Source: Lachnospiraceae bacterium UBA7054
GTDB taxonomy: Bacteria; Bacillota; Clostridia; Lachnospirales; Lachnospiraceae
Length of the DNA stretch: 42,418 nt
Direction of reading: 5' to 3'
NCBI GenBank assembly: GCA_002492725.1
Contig: DLAF01000025.1
Location: 23,436-65,853 of the forward strand
Positions within the stretch are counted from its first letter, which is position 1; every line of letters starts with the position of its first letter. Below the pieces are notes generated by a model. It saw only the letters and a list, made by a program, of their open reading frames with translations, did not search any database and was not told the origin of the DNA. Shown piece after piece: positions 1-9,655 of this stretch. Both the position numbers and the translations under genes were made by a program.

Positions 1-1412
1 GCTGGTTCTGGTGTCGGCTCCGGTTCAGGTGTCGGCTCCGGTGTTGGCACAGGATCCGGTTCCGGTTCAGGCGTCGGTTCCGGTTCAGGCGTCGGTTCCG
101 GTTCGGGTGCCGGTTCCGGTTCAGGTGTCGGTTCCGGTTCGGGCGTCGGTTCCGGTTCAGGTGTCGGTTCCGGTTCGGGCGTCGGTTCCGGTTCCTCTTC
201 CGGTACAGACTCGAGCATACCCACATACTGGTACTTCCCATCCACAACCCGGTACACGCCCGTAGCCGGGGAATAACTGCCTACCAGTTCGCTAATGCTG
301 TCAGCGCTCCTGACTACCTCAGCACGATACCCTCTCTTACTCAGCGCCGGGTCTCGAAATGTAATCCGATAATCTCCCGCGCCGCCTTCCACATATTCAA
401 ACACATCCGCCAGCGTCGGAAGGCTCATTGCAAATGACTCAGAAAATGAAATCCCTGCGGACTGACCAATCAAGTCATAAACATATCCTGAATCATCCCC
501 CGCATTATCCGGTTTCGGCTGCACGTGGGCCCAGAGTCTCCCTGTCGGGCAGGATCCTTCCGGCAGATTTCCATTCTCATCCGGCGTCACCGACACCGCT
601 TCAAACAGTCTGCTCCATCCGTCACTCAGCTTCTCCGTTCCCTCGTATGCTTCCCGATAGGTGATCCCGGCATAACCGCTTCCCATGACTGAATCAGTCA
701 ATTCTTTCCTGTTGGAATAGTTATAAAAGCTCTCCTTGTCAGCTCCCGTAAGAATGCGCAGAAGATCCTGCTGAATCGGTGACTGCCCCGGCGCCAGGTA
801 GCCGATGGTGCCCAGAGAGAACTCATAATTTTTGCCGTTTACCGTAGAATATGCCTTTCCGGGTACAATGTCCAGAATCACAAAGGGATTCTCCCGGTTA
901 TGTTCCTCTACAACCTGTTTAATGCCGCCGAAGGACTCTCTCGCCTGCACCACAGGCGCGGGTGTTCTGTCATAAGGCGCCAGATAGAGACCGGTCACCA
1001 CAAGCGCCGCCGCCACCGCGACTGCCACCGCACGACCAAATATCTTTTTTGCGGATATGCGTTTACGTGAATGATAAGGCTTTACCTTCTGGGTCTGCAC
1101 AGGCGGCAATTCCGCATTTTCCCATGCGTTGTCTGCCTTTTCCTTATTTTCCTTGCCTTGGCGTTCCGCACGCTGCCTGCGCTCGTTTTCGCTGCGCAGC
1201 TCCCTGATCAGCTTTTTTAACTCTCTGTTCGTCTGCGCACTGTCACTTTCTGACGCCTCCGCGCTCCTTTTTCCCCTGAATCCACCAACGCGCCAGACCG
1301 CCGCAACAGCCGCCGCCACGCCAAAAATGAATGCAAATATCAAAACGATCAGATTCTTGGGGTTTTTATCGTTATCCCGTTTCAGGATAGGTTTAAAATC
1401 ATTGTTCCCCAT
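1..1412 (-). CDS. Membrane-anchored repeat protein, DUF5057-like (partial)
   Basis: The gene starts at ATG 1412 behind a GAGAAGG-type ribosome binding site and runs off the left edge, so its C-terminus is missing. I translated it by hand. It has a hydrophobic segment near residues 20-43, a charged Glu/Arg/Lys-rich stretch, a second hydrophobic segment near 125-147, then an extracellular-looking domain with NPFVILDIVPG followed by a GTIGYLAPGQ motif, which resembles the DUF5057 family of clostridial surface proteins. From about residue 400 it becomes a Pro/Glu repeat of TPEPEP units encoded by 18-nt repeats. Such repeats usually form a rigid stalk through the cell wall. It follows the large minor pilin gene after a 278-bp gap with a possible promoter, so a link to the pilus is inferred from position only. 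The family call is moderately sure; the function is unknown. Confidence 0.7.
   Translation of the reverse strand, partial: MGNNDFKPILKRDNDKNPKNLIVLIFAFIFGVAAAVAAVWRVGGFRGKRSAEASESDSAQTNRELKKLIRELRSENERRQRAERQGKENKEKADNAWENAELPPVQTQKVKPYHSRKRISAKKIFGRAVAVAVAAALVVTGLYLAPYDRTPAPVVQARESFGGIKQVVEEHNRENPFVILDIVPGKAYSTVNGKNYEFSLGTIGYLAPGQSPIQQDLLRILTGADKESFYNYSNRKELTDSVMGSGYAGITYREAYEGTEKLSDGWSRLFEAVSVTPDENGNLPEGSCPTGRLWAHVQPKPDNAGDDSGYVYDLIGQSAGISFSESFAMSLPTLADVFEYVEGGAGDYRITFRDPALSKRGYRAEVVRSADSISELVGSYSPATGVYRVVDGKYQYVGMLESVPEEEPEPTPEPEPTPEPEPTPEPEPTPEPEPAPEPEPTPEPEPTPEPEPDPVPTPEPTPEPEPTPEP
8..200. repeat. 18-nt tandem repeat coding TPEPEP
   Basis: About nine or ten 18-nt units, differing at a few third-codon positions, lie in the coding sequence of the left-edge gene and encode Thr-Pro-Glu-Pro-Glu-Pro on the minus strand. 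Such arrays change length easily by slippage or recombination. The array may continue beyond the window. Confidence 0.85.
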
Positions 1413-1477
1413 ACTACACCTTCTCTCTCAGAAAACGGTCATTCTTACAAACTGCGGTTTACAGACTATCTCTTTCC

Positions 1478-1507
1478 ATGTTATCGTATGATGTTCCCTT
1501 ATGTCAA
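1478..1507 (-). promoter_or_regulatory. Possible sigma-A promoter for the repeat protein
   Basis: A perfect TTGACA lies at 1507-1502 and a weak TAACAT 18 bp downstream at 1483-1478; a GATAAC at 16 bp is the alternative. The start codon lies about 65 bp further on. The weak -10 keeps confidence modest. Confidence 0.45.
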
Positions 1508-1582
1508 CCGCTACATCTGCCCCTACATCGCCGTTACAGCCACTATATCCGCTACTCTAACGGTTCTTGTCCGCTCCACTCG

Positions 1583-1646
1583 CCGCCACAGCGCCGTCGC
1601 GGTTCCTCTTTCCTCCGCCACAGCGCTGTCACAGTTTCTTTATTTG
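1583..1646. repeat. Degenerate 32-nt tandem duplication
   Basis: Two adjacent 32-nt copies (1583-1614 and 1615-1646) both begin CCGCCACAGCGC and match at roughly three quarters of positions. They lie in the gap between the large pilin gene and the repeat-protein gene. No function is evident. Confidence 0.5.
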
Positions 1647-1690
1647 CCGCCATCGCCCCCACGATCGCGACGCCGCTTGCCGACGGCCTG

Positions 1691-4600
1691 TTATTTGGGA
1701 CGGATCTTCGTCCACCCGGATGCGCCATCCGTACATTCGTAGGCAGCGAACTCCTGCGGTTCATAATATTTATTCACAAACATGATTCTGTGAACATTTC
1801 CAACATGCTCATATTTGATTCTGACATTGTTGTTTTGCAGCCACCCTTGATCAACATTTCCCGCATCATCAAATACCACATGACTTGCATTACATTCAAT
1901 CTTCGTCACACCGCCCCTAAACGGGAAACCGATCTCCGACGGCAGCGGGAAATACATCTTGCGGGTATTCCCGTTTATTGTTATCCCTTCCAGATTAAGC
2001 TTCAGCTCCCTGTCCGTAGTCGCACCGGAATATAAAAACGTCCATTTTTCCTGGCCCTTCTTACACTTATAAACACCGTAGGAGTAGGTGCGGATCTTTC
2101 TCTCCTGCGCCAGGATCTCTTCCTCGAAAAGTTCTACCTCCCAGGCATTATCACTTTCGATACGCCGATAGTTGATATAGCTAAAGGTGAGATTCTGCCC
2201 ATCGTTTGACCCATCCTGCAGAGCCGGTACCGTGAGGCTGCCGCTTGAGGTCTGCCATTCCAGGCTGTTCATATTGGGGAACAATGGATTCTTTTCCATC
2301 CCCTCCGGCAACGGAAACATCACTTTGCCTTTAAATCGGTTATGATTGATCTCCATTGTAAATTTGGAACTGATCTCTGCATGAACCGTATTTTCGTCAA
2401 ACTCATAATATCGCACTTGACGTGGCAGATTCGGATAGTCAAATCCCTGCCAGCCTATAATCTCATAATCCTTGTATTCTTTATTCTGATATAACATACC
2501 CGGAACGATGTGGTATTTCCCGCAGCCTTTTTCCCGGTTGTTCATATCATTCAACTGCATGAAGGGATCGCCGCCGGGATTAAACTGTGCCGCACCGCCG
2601 CTAATCGCCTGGCTCCCCTGATAGGACATGGTTTTTTCGTCATAATAATAGAGCTTTTTCCATTGGGACTGAACATTCCCGTCTCCCTCATAAAGACTGT
2701 AGACCATGCCGTTCATACCCGCATTGCCTTCGATATTTTCATATCGGTAAGGGGCAGCTTTTTCAATAAGTCGGTTTGTCGTGTAAACATTGACGGGCGT
2801 ACAGGTAATGCCTTTTCCCAGAGGATACTCCACTCCCTGCATTTTCAAGGCAATCTTCGGCCGATCCAGCTTCGCGTAAAACACCTTGCCGTGCGGATAT
2901 TTATCGCCTATATACCCATAAGGTTTCTTCTTATCCAGATGAGCGAAATATTCCTCCTTGATTGCGGCAGCATCATCCTCAATAACAGACCCTATCTCAT
3001 GCTTATTGTATTTATCACGATTTTCCTTCGATACGGGATCGATGGCCTGCATATAAAAGGTATAGCTTCCGTTTAAGTCCAGATCAAACAGGTCGGGACA
3101 GATTCGGTAGTTGGCACCGCCGCCAATGGTAAAATACACAAGTACCCTGTCCGGCATCTTGCCGGTATTATCCACCACGCGGATTGCGGTCGCATACTTG
3201 GGATGATCCGTGGAAAGACCCTCTCGAATCTTCTCATCCAGCGTCTGTTCGCCGTATTTCAGATTACCGCCATACGGCTCCGCCTCGTCATCATGTTTCA
3301 CCATCTTCAATCTGATAGAGCCCGGCACCCATGTGTCGTATTGCCTGCCGGAGGCCGCATTCGGCTGTGTCGACAAAGTCGACATTGCCTGAATAACTAC
3401 GTCATATGTAACACTATCATCCGGGTGCAAATAAAAGGTTGCATGATCCGGTCCGCTGTCAACGATATCAATATGCTCCTGCGGCTTCCAATCCGTCGTC
3501 GCTCCGGGTACAGCGCTCGGATCATGGATCAGCCAGTGATACGGATTCCCGTACGGGTTGTCCTTGTACGAAACCTGTTTATCCATGGTAACGTCGTCGC
3601 CGCACACACTGCAGACTTCTCCCAGTTTGTATCCCGAGACGGTTGCCGTTATGGTAAAGGTACAGCCCGGGGAAATCTCATTTGCCCCGTTTTCCGCATC
3701 CGTATCCGATGTTTTTGCTAAAACGACACCCGTTCCCTCCGGATAAACGCGCTTAATATGAACCGGTACCGTACAGGAAGCATGATTGCCGTCTGAATCC
3801 GTCGCGTTGGTGGTAACCACCACATCAAGCACCCCTGCCGGTTCATCTGTCGCCACCTGCAAAATACCGTTCTGGTCATCCGTAAAGGTGGTCCCATGCG
3901 AAGGGCTGTTACCGCCCGCCGTCGCCAAAGACCAGGTAACGCTCCTGTCCGTCACGTTCTCACCCGTCACCTTGGGGGTAGAAAAGTGATAGGTCTCGCC
4001 CGGCTCTACGATCGGATTATCTCTGGGGAAGATATTGAGCGTCTTTTTCTTGTTGATCGGATCAAGTTTGGCATCGTTAACGCCCACCTTATTGCGGATG
4101 GTGACGTTATTGGAGGTAACATACTCCTTTGTACCGTCCGTAAAGGTCAGGGCAAGCATTACGACCCGTTTCTCCGCCACCTGACTTAAGTCTGCCGAAA
4201 AGTCCGTCACATGGCCTGCCAGAACCACCCATTCCGCTGCGGGATCGCCGAAATCCGGAACCGGATCCTTTGCATCCGCCTCCGCATAAAAAAGCGTTTC
4301 CTCGCTCTTATCCCAGTAAAAATGATAGTTTTTATTGCCGTTTCCCTCTTCTATGATGGGATTGGGACCGCCGCTTGGATTTTTGACAGCCGTACCGTTT
4401 AGCATCACCAGGCTCTTGTCCTCTGGCGTAAAAGTAAAATCGCCGTCTTTTAACGCCGTTCCGGAAGTCGTTCCGCCCGCGTCAAAACCTGTATAGGTTA
4501 CGCTTCTGGTCGTGTCGATCAACAAATCCGACATCTGATTCAAGGCCAGCTGCGCCTCCTGCTGCACATTGATATCGCTGTTTCCCGCCGCATAGCTTCT

Positions 4601-4732
4601 GGAACCGACCAGAATAAACCCGCACACCGTCACTATGACGATGGACAGGATCGCCACCGCGATCAACAATTCCACTATGGTAAAGCCTTTCTGATTCCTT
4701 TTCATACGCATTTCCTTCCCCCGTTTTGCCAT
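1691..4732 (-). CDS. Very large minor prepilin (PilW-like N-terminus)
   Basis: The protein is about 1,013 residues. A short basic leader is followed by the type IV prepilin motif G|FTIVELLIAVAILS, with Phe at +1 and Glu at +5 of the mature protein, and one N-terminal hydrophobic helix. This predicts cleavage by the prepilin peptidase encoded in the same locus. Behind the helix is a PilW-like region, then a bacterial Ig-like stretch (about 235-335), then a long unrecognised ectodomain rich in aromatic residues. Ordinary minor pilins are 150-250 residues, so this is exceptionally large and may sit at the pilus tip as an adhesin (inference). The first in-frame ATG (4738) is only 2 nt from its SD-like sequence. 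Met at 4732 (8 nt from GGAGAAGG) and Met at 4705 (8 nt from GGAAGG, giving the classic MKRNQKG leader) both fit better. It is the last of four consecutive minor prepilin genes. Confidence 0.85.
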   Translation of the reverse strand: MAKRGKEMRMKRNQKGFTIVELLIAVAILSIVIVTVCGFILVGSRSYAAGNSDINVQQEAQLALNQMSDLLIDTTRSVTYTGFDAGGTTSGTALKDGDFTFTPEDKSLVMLNGTAVKNPSGGPNPIIEEGNGNKNYHFYWDKSEETLFYAEADAKDPVPDFGDPAAEWVVLAGHVTDFSADLSQVAEKRVVMLALTFTDGTKEYVTSNNVTIRNKVGVNDAKLDPINKKKTLNIFPRDNPIVEPGETYHFSTPKVTGENVTDRSVTWSLATAGGNSPSHGTTFTDDQNGILQVATDEPAGVLDVVVTTNATDSDGNHASCTVPVHIKRVYPEGTGVVLAKTSDTDAENGANEISPGCTFTITATVSGYKLGEVCSVCGDDVTMDKQVSYKDNPYGNPYHWLIHDPSAVPGATTDWKPQEHIDIVDSGPDHATFYLHPDDSVTYDVVIQAMSTLSTQPNAASGRQYDTWVPGSIRLKMVKHDDEAEPYGGNLKYGEQTLDEKIREGLSTDHPKYATAIRVVDNTGKMPDRVLVYFTIGGGANYRICPDLFDLDLNGSYTFYMQAIDPVSKENRDKYNKHEIGSVIEDDAAAIKEEYFAHLDKKKPYGYIGDKYPHGKVFYAKLDRPKIALKMQGVEYPLGKGITCTPVNVYTTNRLIEKAAPYRYENIEGNAGMNGMVYSLYEGDGNVQSQWKKLYYYDEKTMSYQGSQAISGGAAQFNPGGDPFMQLNDMNNREKGCGKYHIVPGMLYQNKEYKDYEIIGWQGFDYPNLPRQVRYYEFDENTVHAEISSKFTMEINHNRFKGKVMFPLPEGMEKNPLFPNMNSLEWQTSSGSLTVPALQDGSNDGQNLTFSYINYRRIESDNAWEVELFEEEILAQERKIRTYSYGVYKCKKGQEKWTFLYSGATTDRELKLNLEGITINGNTRKMYFPLPSEIGFPFRGGVTKIECNASHVVFDDAGNVDQGWLQNNNVRIKYEHVGNVHRIMFVNKYYEPQEFAAYECTDGASGWTKIRPK

Positions 4733-4781
4733 TCCCATATCCTTCTCCGGGTATCAGTTCCCCGCGTCCAAAAAGCAGCCG

Positions 4782-5333
4782 CTATTTTGCCTGTACCTCA
4801 GACTTACCCGTAAGCTTTGTAAGTGCAATCTCGTAGCTCTTACTTCCACCCTTTACGTATATGATCTCATAGAGATTGCCGCTTCTATCCTCCTTAAAAC
4901 CGCCGTTCGCACGGTCGAAGCAGATTTCGATCGGCGCCGCTCCCGAAAGGAGCTCCGTCTCCGTGCCTGCCGCATCGCCCTTCCGTTTATATGCCACATA
5001 AACCCTGCTCGTGCCCACCTTCTGCGGTTCAGACGGCACGTAATCGCCTGCGCCGCCATTCGCGCTTTTGTCCCAGACATACATCCGTGTGTAAATGTTC
5101 TGATCCGTATCCCGGTACAGTTCCATGTAAGCCGCCGACTTCCCCATCGTCGTCACCTTACAGTCCCCGATGGCGCGCTGGATATCATTGGCACAGCTTT
5201 TCGCATTGGCACTGAAAACGATGATGACAGTGTAAAACACGGTACTGATGATAATCGCAATAATGGCAATGACAATGACCATCTCTACGATAGAATAACC
5301 TCTGTTATCTTTTCTATAACATTCGTTATACAA
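4782..5333 (-). CDS. Minor prepilin, GspH/PilE-like
   Basis: This 183-residue protein has the prepilin motif RG|YSIVEMVIVIAIIAI, with Glu at +5 and a long N-terminal hydrophobic helix (about residues 13-36). The remaining domain is small and soluble, ending in Lys/Gln-rich sequence. The predicted start is TTG at 5333, preceded by AGGAAGG about 9 nt upstream; no ATG lies in a suitable place before the leader. The gene is 18 bp downstream of the large PilX-like gene and 43 bp or more upstream of the PilW-like gene, so it belongs to the minor-pilin block. It probably forms part of the pilus-initiating minor pilin complex (inference from locus type). Confidence 0.85.
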   Translation of the reverse strand: MYNECYRKDNRGYSIVEMVIVIAIIAIIISTVFYTVIIVFSANAKSCANDIQRAIGDCKVTTMGKSAAYMELYRDTDQNIYTRMYVWDKSANGGAGDYVPSEPQKVGTSRVYVAYKRKGDAAGTETELLSGAAPIEICFDRANGGFKEDRSGNLYEIIYVKGGSKSYEIALTKLTGKSEVQAK

Positions 5334-5351
5334 ATTTATCTTCCTTCCTGA

Positions 5352-8042
5352 TTACTTCTTGATCCAATTCATGTAGCGGACGATCTCGCTGTAATCAAGT
5401 GTCAGATTACCGGCATCATCCACATCGGGCGCCTGCGCCCCGTTCAAGAGACTACCGCCCGCATTCCAAAACATATCGATCGGCTTTTTATTATCGCCGC
5501 TGCCATCCGCTACCCAATCTTCACTGTTTGCCTGCAGCACATCAGCAAGCTCCGTTCCGCCGGGTTTGATGCTGCTTCCCCCTGTCACGGTGATCTTCCC
5601 TTTGGCAATAATCAGGCCTTTGAAGTCACAGTCCACCGTCACGTCGCCAAGGCAAACCAAGAGCCTTAAATCCGACACCCCGCAAGTATGTCCCGTGCTA
5701 ACTGATACCGCGCTGAGCCCCGAAAGGGTCACATCATCTTTTGTAAGATATGCCCATTTATCCGAAGACGTTGTGTAAGCCACATGCGTCTTATGCAGAC
5801 TGTCCAGATAATCCTCCACATTGTCTGTGCTGCCTCCGGTCACTTTACATTTAATGATGCTCTTAAACACATACTCAGATGCTTTGGCAGCATCATAAAG
5901 CGGATTGTCGGGATCCGCCTCTCCCGGAATCGCGGGATCCGTTGGAAGCAGAGCTTCCTCCGTAAGGTTAAAGTTTAAACGCTTATAACGGTTCTTGATC
6001 TGCGTCGTGAGCGTCGTCACAGCCGCTTCCGCCTTTTCGTTCTTCACTTCATCCGCATTCTCACCGGTCTCCGTGTAGTCGTTCGGATCTGCCGGCGGGG
6101 GCGCCGCCTCCCCTCCCGCGGGCGGTGTCTGTAAGGTCGTCTGATCCACACCGGTCAGCAGGGTCACGCCGCTCGCCGAGAGGGCGCTGCTCACCAGGCT
6201 GTTGCCCAAGATCGTATACTCAGTCGTAGGATCTGCAAAATCTCCAAGTTGGAAGCCGCCTGAGAGGTATCTGCCAAAATAAGTGTCGATTTCCTCCCTG
6301 TTGGCATGGAAATCATAGTATTGCACAAAATATCGTTCCGCGTTTGCTTTATCCATGACCAGATAATAATAGAGGAGCGTACCGCCGCGGTAAGGCGAAT
6401 AGACCTTGCGTATATGATTCATGTCGGCCACGCCGAACTCGCTCAGGGACTTGCCGCCAAGGCGGTAGACCTTCCTCGTAAAGTCCACTTCCTTAAAATC
6501 ACTGCCATATGTCTTGATAAAATCAGCGATATCGTTTTCCTTATCGCCATTAATAGGATTTTGTCCGATCACGCTCTCCTCTTTCAGCGTTCCGATACAT
6601 TCCGCCGGCACCAGATAGGCCACCTGGCCACCCTTGACGGCAATCGACTCTCCCATCATCACCGGCGTTTTCGGCACCTTAATGCTTGTATCCGCCGGAT
6701 CTTTCATGTATGCTTCGTCTCCCGTTCCCGTCTGTGGTCCGATATAAGCGCGCCCTGCAATCAGCAGTCTCGTCACTGCCGACATATCTACCATGGAATC
6801 TTTCCCGTTTATGATAATGGCACTGCTGGCAGCGGAATCCGCTGCCGACTCTCCCGGCAGACCGTTAAAAGCAGAATCCCCATAACCGTAATATTCTTTT
6901 GTGAGCGTGACCCTGCTGCCAACTCCGTTCAGGGTCAAGTCATTTGCTACATACACCTTGCTGTCAAGACTCGCCGTCCCGCTATTTAAGGTAATATTTT
7001 TCGCATACACACGGTTGTCCTGCCCGGGCACATCGCGAACCAGCAGGCTGGACGACGGCTCCACCTTGATATCTCCGCCGGAGACCACACGCAGGGCATC
7101 CTCCATCGTCAGTTTCGTGACGACACCCGTCGGATCCACCTTTGGATCCAACCCGATCTGCAGACCGCCCTTTCCGTTCTCATCCGTACCCGCATAGATA
7201 CTGCCCTGTGTCTTGACGATGCCGGGAACCTGTACGTCAACTCCCTCGTTGCCGATCAGGCAATACTGATACAGGGCGTCAATATTGCCGCTATTTTCAA
7301 AGATCAGCTTCGGCACATCCAGGCAGATGTCCGTCTTGACAATAGACACTCTGTCCTGATCGTCCGTGCAGGAAACATAGATATTTTTTAGGATAATGCT
7401 GTTGTTGTTGACAACCTCCATCTCAGCTTTGCCTTCAGGATCTGTCAGCGCATTGCCGTGATCCCAGGCCGCCACGTCCACGCCCCCGGTCGGATTCGCC
7501 ACACCGCGCGGAAAGTTTGCCGCGTCCACATAGGCCTCCAGTTTCGACCTGTCATAGTAGGACGCGCCAAGTGAAGTATCTTTAAACTTGTCGATCAGCG
7601 TATCCATATAGGTGGTCATAAAGACGTTCGAACGCTCCGCTTCCGATTTCAGATTATCCCAGTTTGACAGCACATCACGGTAAGCGATACCCACCGCCTC
7701 CGCGGACTCCCTGCGCAGTCCCGACATGATCTGCTCTACCACTTCCTCAGCGGTATAGAAGCTGTTTTTGTTGCGAATATCCGCCACCTTGATCATATAG
7801 TTCATGTAAGCCATCCAGAGCAGGGTGGTAGCCAGGATCCCGATCATAGCCATCGCAATGATCACAATGACAATAGCAGAACCTCTGTTATTTAATTTCT
7901 TTTTGGCGTCCCCGATAAACCGCGCCATTTTGTTGCCTGCTCTTTTCATACCCCATACCCCGTTATCTGCTGCCAAAGCATTTCCCGCTGACACGCTATT
8001 TGCCCCGCCGTCGCTTCCCTGCGCCTGCACGCCTGATACCAT
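5352..8042 (-). CDS. Very large PilX-like minor pilin
   Basis: The protein is up to 896 residues. A basic stretch ending NNRG is followed by SAIVIVIIAMAMIGILATTLLW, a hydrophobic helix of PilX N-terminal type. The mature +5 residue is Ile rather than Glu, as is common in PilX-class minor pilins, where the pilus-core glutamate is often absent. The long C-terminal part is rich in Gly, Asp, Val and Ser with repeated short beta-strand-like stretches (about residues 250-440), suggesting a beta-solenoid or polymer-forming ectodomain. It contains a Pro-rich linker near 640-660. The start is uncertain: none of the candidate codons has a strong SD, and Met32 (7949) would give the usual short basic leader. 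It lies between the PilV-like and small prepilin genes. A tip or adhesin role is inferred from its size. Confidence 0.8.
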   Translation of the reverse strand: MVSGVQAQGSDGGANSVSAGNALAADNGVWGMKRAGNKMARFIGDAKKKLNNRGSAIVIVIIAMAMIGILATTLLWMAYMNYMIKVADIRNKNSFYTAEEVVEQIMSGLRRESAEAVGIAYRDVLSNWDNLKSEAERSNVFMTTYMDTLIDKFKDTSLGASYYDRSKLEAYVDAANFPRGVANPTGGVDVAAWDHGNALTDPEGKAEMEVVNNNSIILKNIYVSCTDDQDRVSIVKTDICLDVPKLIFENSGNIDALYQYCLIGNEGVDVQVPGIVKTQGSIYAGTDENGKGGLQIGLDPKVDPTGVVTKLTMEDALRVVSGGDIKVEPSSSLLVRDVPGQDNRVYAKNITLNSGTASLDSKVYVANDLTLNGVGSRVTLTKEYYGYGDSAFNGLPGESAADSAASSAIIINGKDSMVDMSAVTRLLIAGRAYIGPQTGTGDEAYMKDPADTSIKVPKTPVMMGESIAVKGGQVAYLVPAECIGTLKEESVIGQNPINGDKENDIADFIKTYGSDFKEVDFTRKVYRLGGKSLSEFGVADMNHIRKVYSPYRGGTLLYYYLVMDKANAERYFVQYYDFHANREEIDTYFGRYLSGGFQLGDFADPTTEYTILGNSLVSSALSASGVTLLTGVDQTTLQTPPAGGEAAPPPADPNDYTETGENADEVKNEKAEAAVTTLTTQIKNRYKRLNFNLTEEALLPTDPAIPGEADPDNPLYDAAKASEYVFKSIIKCKVTGGSTDNVEDYLDSLHKTHVAYTTSSDKWAYLTKDDVTLSGLSAVSVSTGHTCGVSDLRLLVCLGDVTVDCDFKGLIIAKGKITVTGGSSIKPGGTELADVLQANSEDWVADGSGDNKKPIDMFWNAGGSLLNGAQAPDVDDAGNLTLDYSEIVRYMNWIKK

Positions 8043-8079
8043 CGCAGATATCGTTTTATATCACAGGTGTTATTTATCA

Positions 8080-9597
8080 TCAGTTCGTCGTACTTCCTCC
8101 GATCACGACCATCCGCTTCTCCTCAGGAAAGCCATCGTCCGCCGCTCCCTCCTGATAAACACCAACTTCCACATCGTAGATCAGTTCCGTGGCCTCGCCG
8201 GGGGTTCCCGCTTTTCCAAGCGGACTGCGCACACCGTCCAACGTAAAGATGTTCAATTGATGTAACGGCTGCCCTTCCACACTAAACTGCGAGGGAAGCT
8301 CATACATCCCGCCGGGTGAGCCGGACACATACTTTTGTCCCACCAGATTTAAGCCCAGATTGGTCTTTAAGGTAAACTTATCCGGATGAAAACCATAGGT
8401 ATCATTGATCTTAATGATAGCTGCATAACTCTGCTCCGCCGCCATCAGCTGGGAATCCGGGAAATATTCCGGATCGCTTAAATCGATTTTATTCGGATCG
8501 GACGGGTCTGCAGTTTCATGACGCTGCTTTGCAATCAGAAGATTCAAGTCCGCTCCCGACGCGTTATTTACCACAATCTCATCAATCTTATCCGGAAAAG
8601 AAATGCTGTATCCGTAGAGCGGATAGTAAAAGAGATTGACGTTGATCTTTTCCCTGCCCGTCGCCTGATCCACCATTCTTTTTACCTTGCCGCAGGGCAG
8701 GGCGCTCACCATGACTCCGGTGCCCACATCGCCCGAAGTATCTACTGTCACGTCCGTGCCGCTTACATCCTTATAGGTAAAGTGATATTCCTCCGTGACC
8801 ACCATATCCACCAGCGGATTTCCGTCCTCATCCACCTCCGCACTGTTTGTCAGATCGATCGTGATCGTGCGGTTGACCTTCCGAAAAAGGGTTTTCAGAT
8901 TCTTATAACAAATGTATTCCGGCTCATCCTTATCCTGTAATTTAGCATAAGCGTCATCGAGATCCGCATCCGCAACCCCCGACGCCTTGAGTCCGGCCTT
9001 TATCGCGATCTCCATACTGCTGTTCTTAAAGACACTCTTAAGGATCGCCTGTCTGTACTTTTCCGTCTCCACAAACGTGCCGTTCTTTTTATCGATGCTC
9101 CTTGCATCCGCCAGGGCCGAGTCGTTAAAATTATTATCATGCGTGGACGTACCGGACATATACCCTCTGGCATCCACCACGATCTTCGCGTCGAATTTGC
9201 TGCCCTGAAGACTGACATCTTTCATACTGAACACATAAAGCCCCTGCACAGCAGCCGGATCATTAACCGGAACGGAAGTCCCGGAAGCGTCCTCCCCGTT
9301 CAAGCCGACGCCGCCCTTAATCAGCCTGCTGTCTATCACATAGAAACCGCTCGCGGGATCCTGAAACTGCGCCTTGAGTTCATTGATATCATAGGCTTTC
9401 AGCCCTTCCATGATATCCTGCGCCGCCGTGGTAGCCCGCAGGGTCTTCCTGGATTTGATATTGAGCCTGTTGGAAGAGAGGAATACATTCAAAAGCGGAA
9501 TCACAATAATTGCAAGAATAACAACCGCTATTAAAAGCTCCACCAGGGAAAATCCTGCATCTTTATTCCGTTTTCGCCTGTCTGTTCCTGTCCTCAA
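8080..9597 (-). CDS. Minor prepilin, PilV-like
   Basis: This protein of about 505 residues begins with a strongly basic leader and the prepilin motif DAG|FSLVELLIAVVILAIIVIPLL, with Phe +1 and Glu +5. The sequence after the helix (VFLSSNRLNIKSRKTLRATTAAQDIMEG) is typical of PilV/GspI-like minor pilins, in which a helix of Ser/Arg/Thr-rich character continues from the membrane segment. I chose TTG at 9597 because GGAGG lies 8 nt upstream; the more distal TTG at 9612 has no SD. The body is unusually long for the family (usual 130-200 residues) and unrecognised. It is 58 bp downstream of pilO and 37 bp upstream of the PilX-like gene, so it opens the minor-pilin block. Confidence 0.83.
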   Translation of the reverse strand: MRTGTDRRKRNKDAGFSLVELLIAVVILAIIVIPLLNVFLSSNRLNIKSRKTLRATTAAQDIMEGLKAYDINELKAQFQDPASGFYVIDSRLIKGGVGLNGEDASGTSVPVNDPAAVQGLYVFSMKDVSLQGSKFDAKIVVDARGYMSGTSTHDNNFNDSALADARSIDKKNGTFVETEKYRQAILKSVFKNSSMEIAIKAGLKASGVADADLDDAYAKLQDKDEPEYICYKNLKTLFRKVNRTITIDLTNSAEVDEDGNPLVDMVVTEEYHFTYKDVSGTDVTVDTSGDVGTGVMVSALPCGKVKRMVDQATGREKINVNLFYYPLYGYSISFPDKIDEIVVNNASGADLNLLIAKQRHETADPSDPNKIDLSDPEYFPDSQLMAAEQSYAAIIKINDTYGFHPDKFTLKTNLGLNLVGQKYVSGSPGGMYELPSQFSVEGQPLHQLNIFTLDGVRSPLGKAGTPGEATELIYDVEVGVYQEGAADDGFPEEKRMVVIGGSTTN

Positions 9598-9655
9598 ACC
9601 GCCGGCCTCCAATGATGTAAACCAATTCTATGCGTCGTATTTTTGTCACGATACC

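Noticed and set aside
1..200. CRISPR-like array of short repeats at the left edge
   Set aside because: Units are contiguous with no spacers and encode TPEPEP in a continuing reading frame.
1552..1764. 70-codon minus-strand frame overlapping the end of the PilW-like gene
   Set aside because: No SD, biased Arg-rich composition from a G/C-rich tandem duplication.
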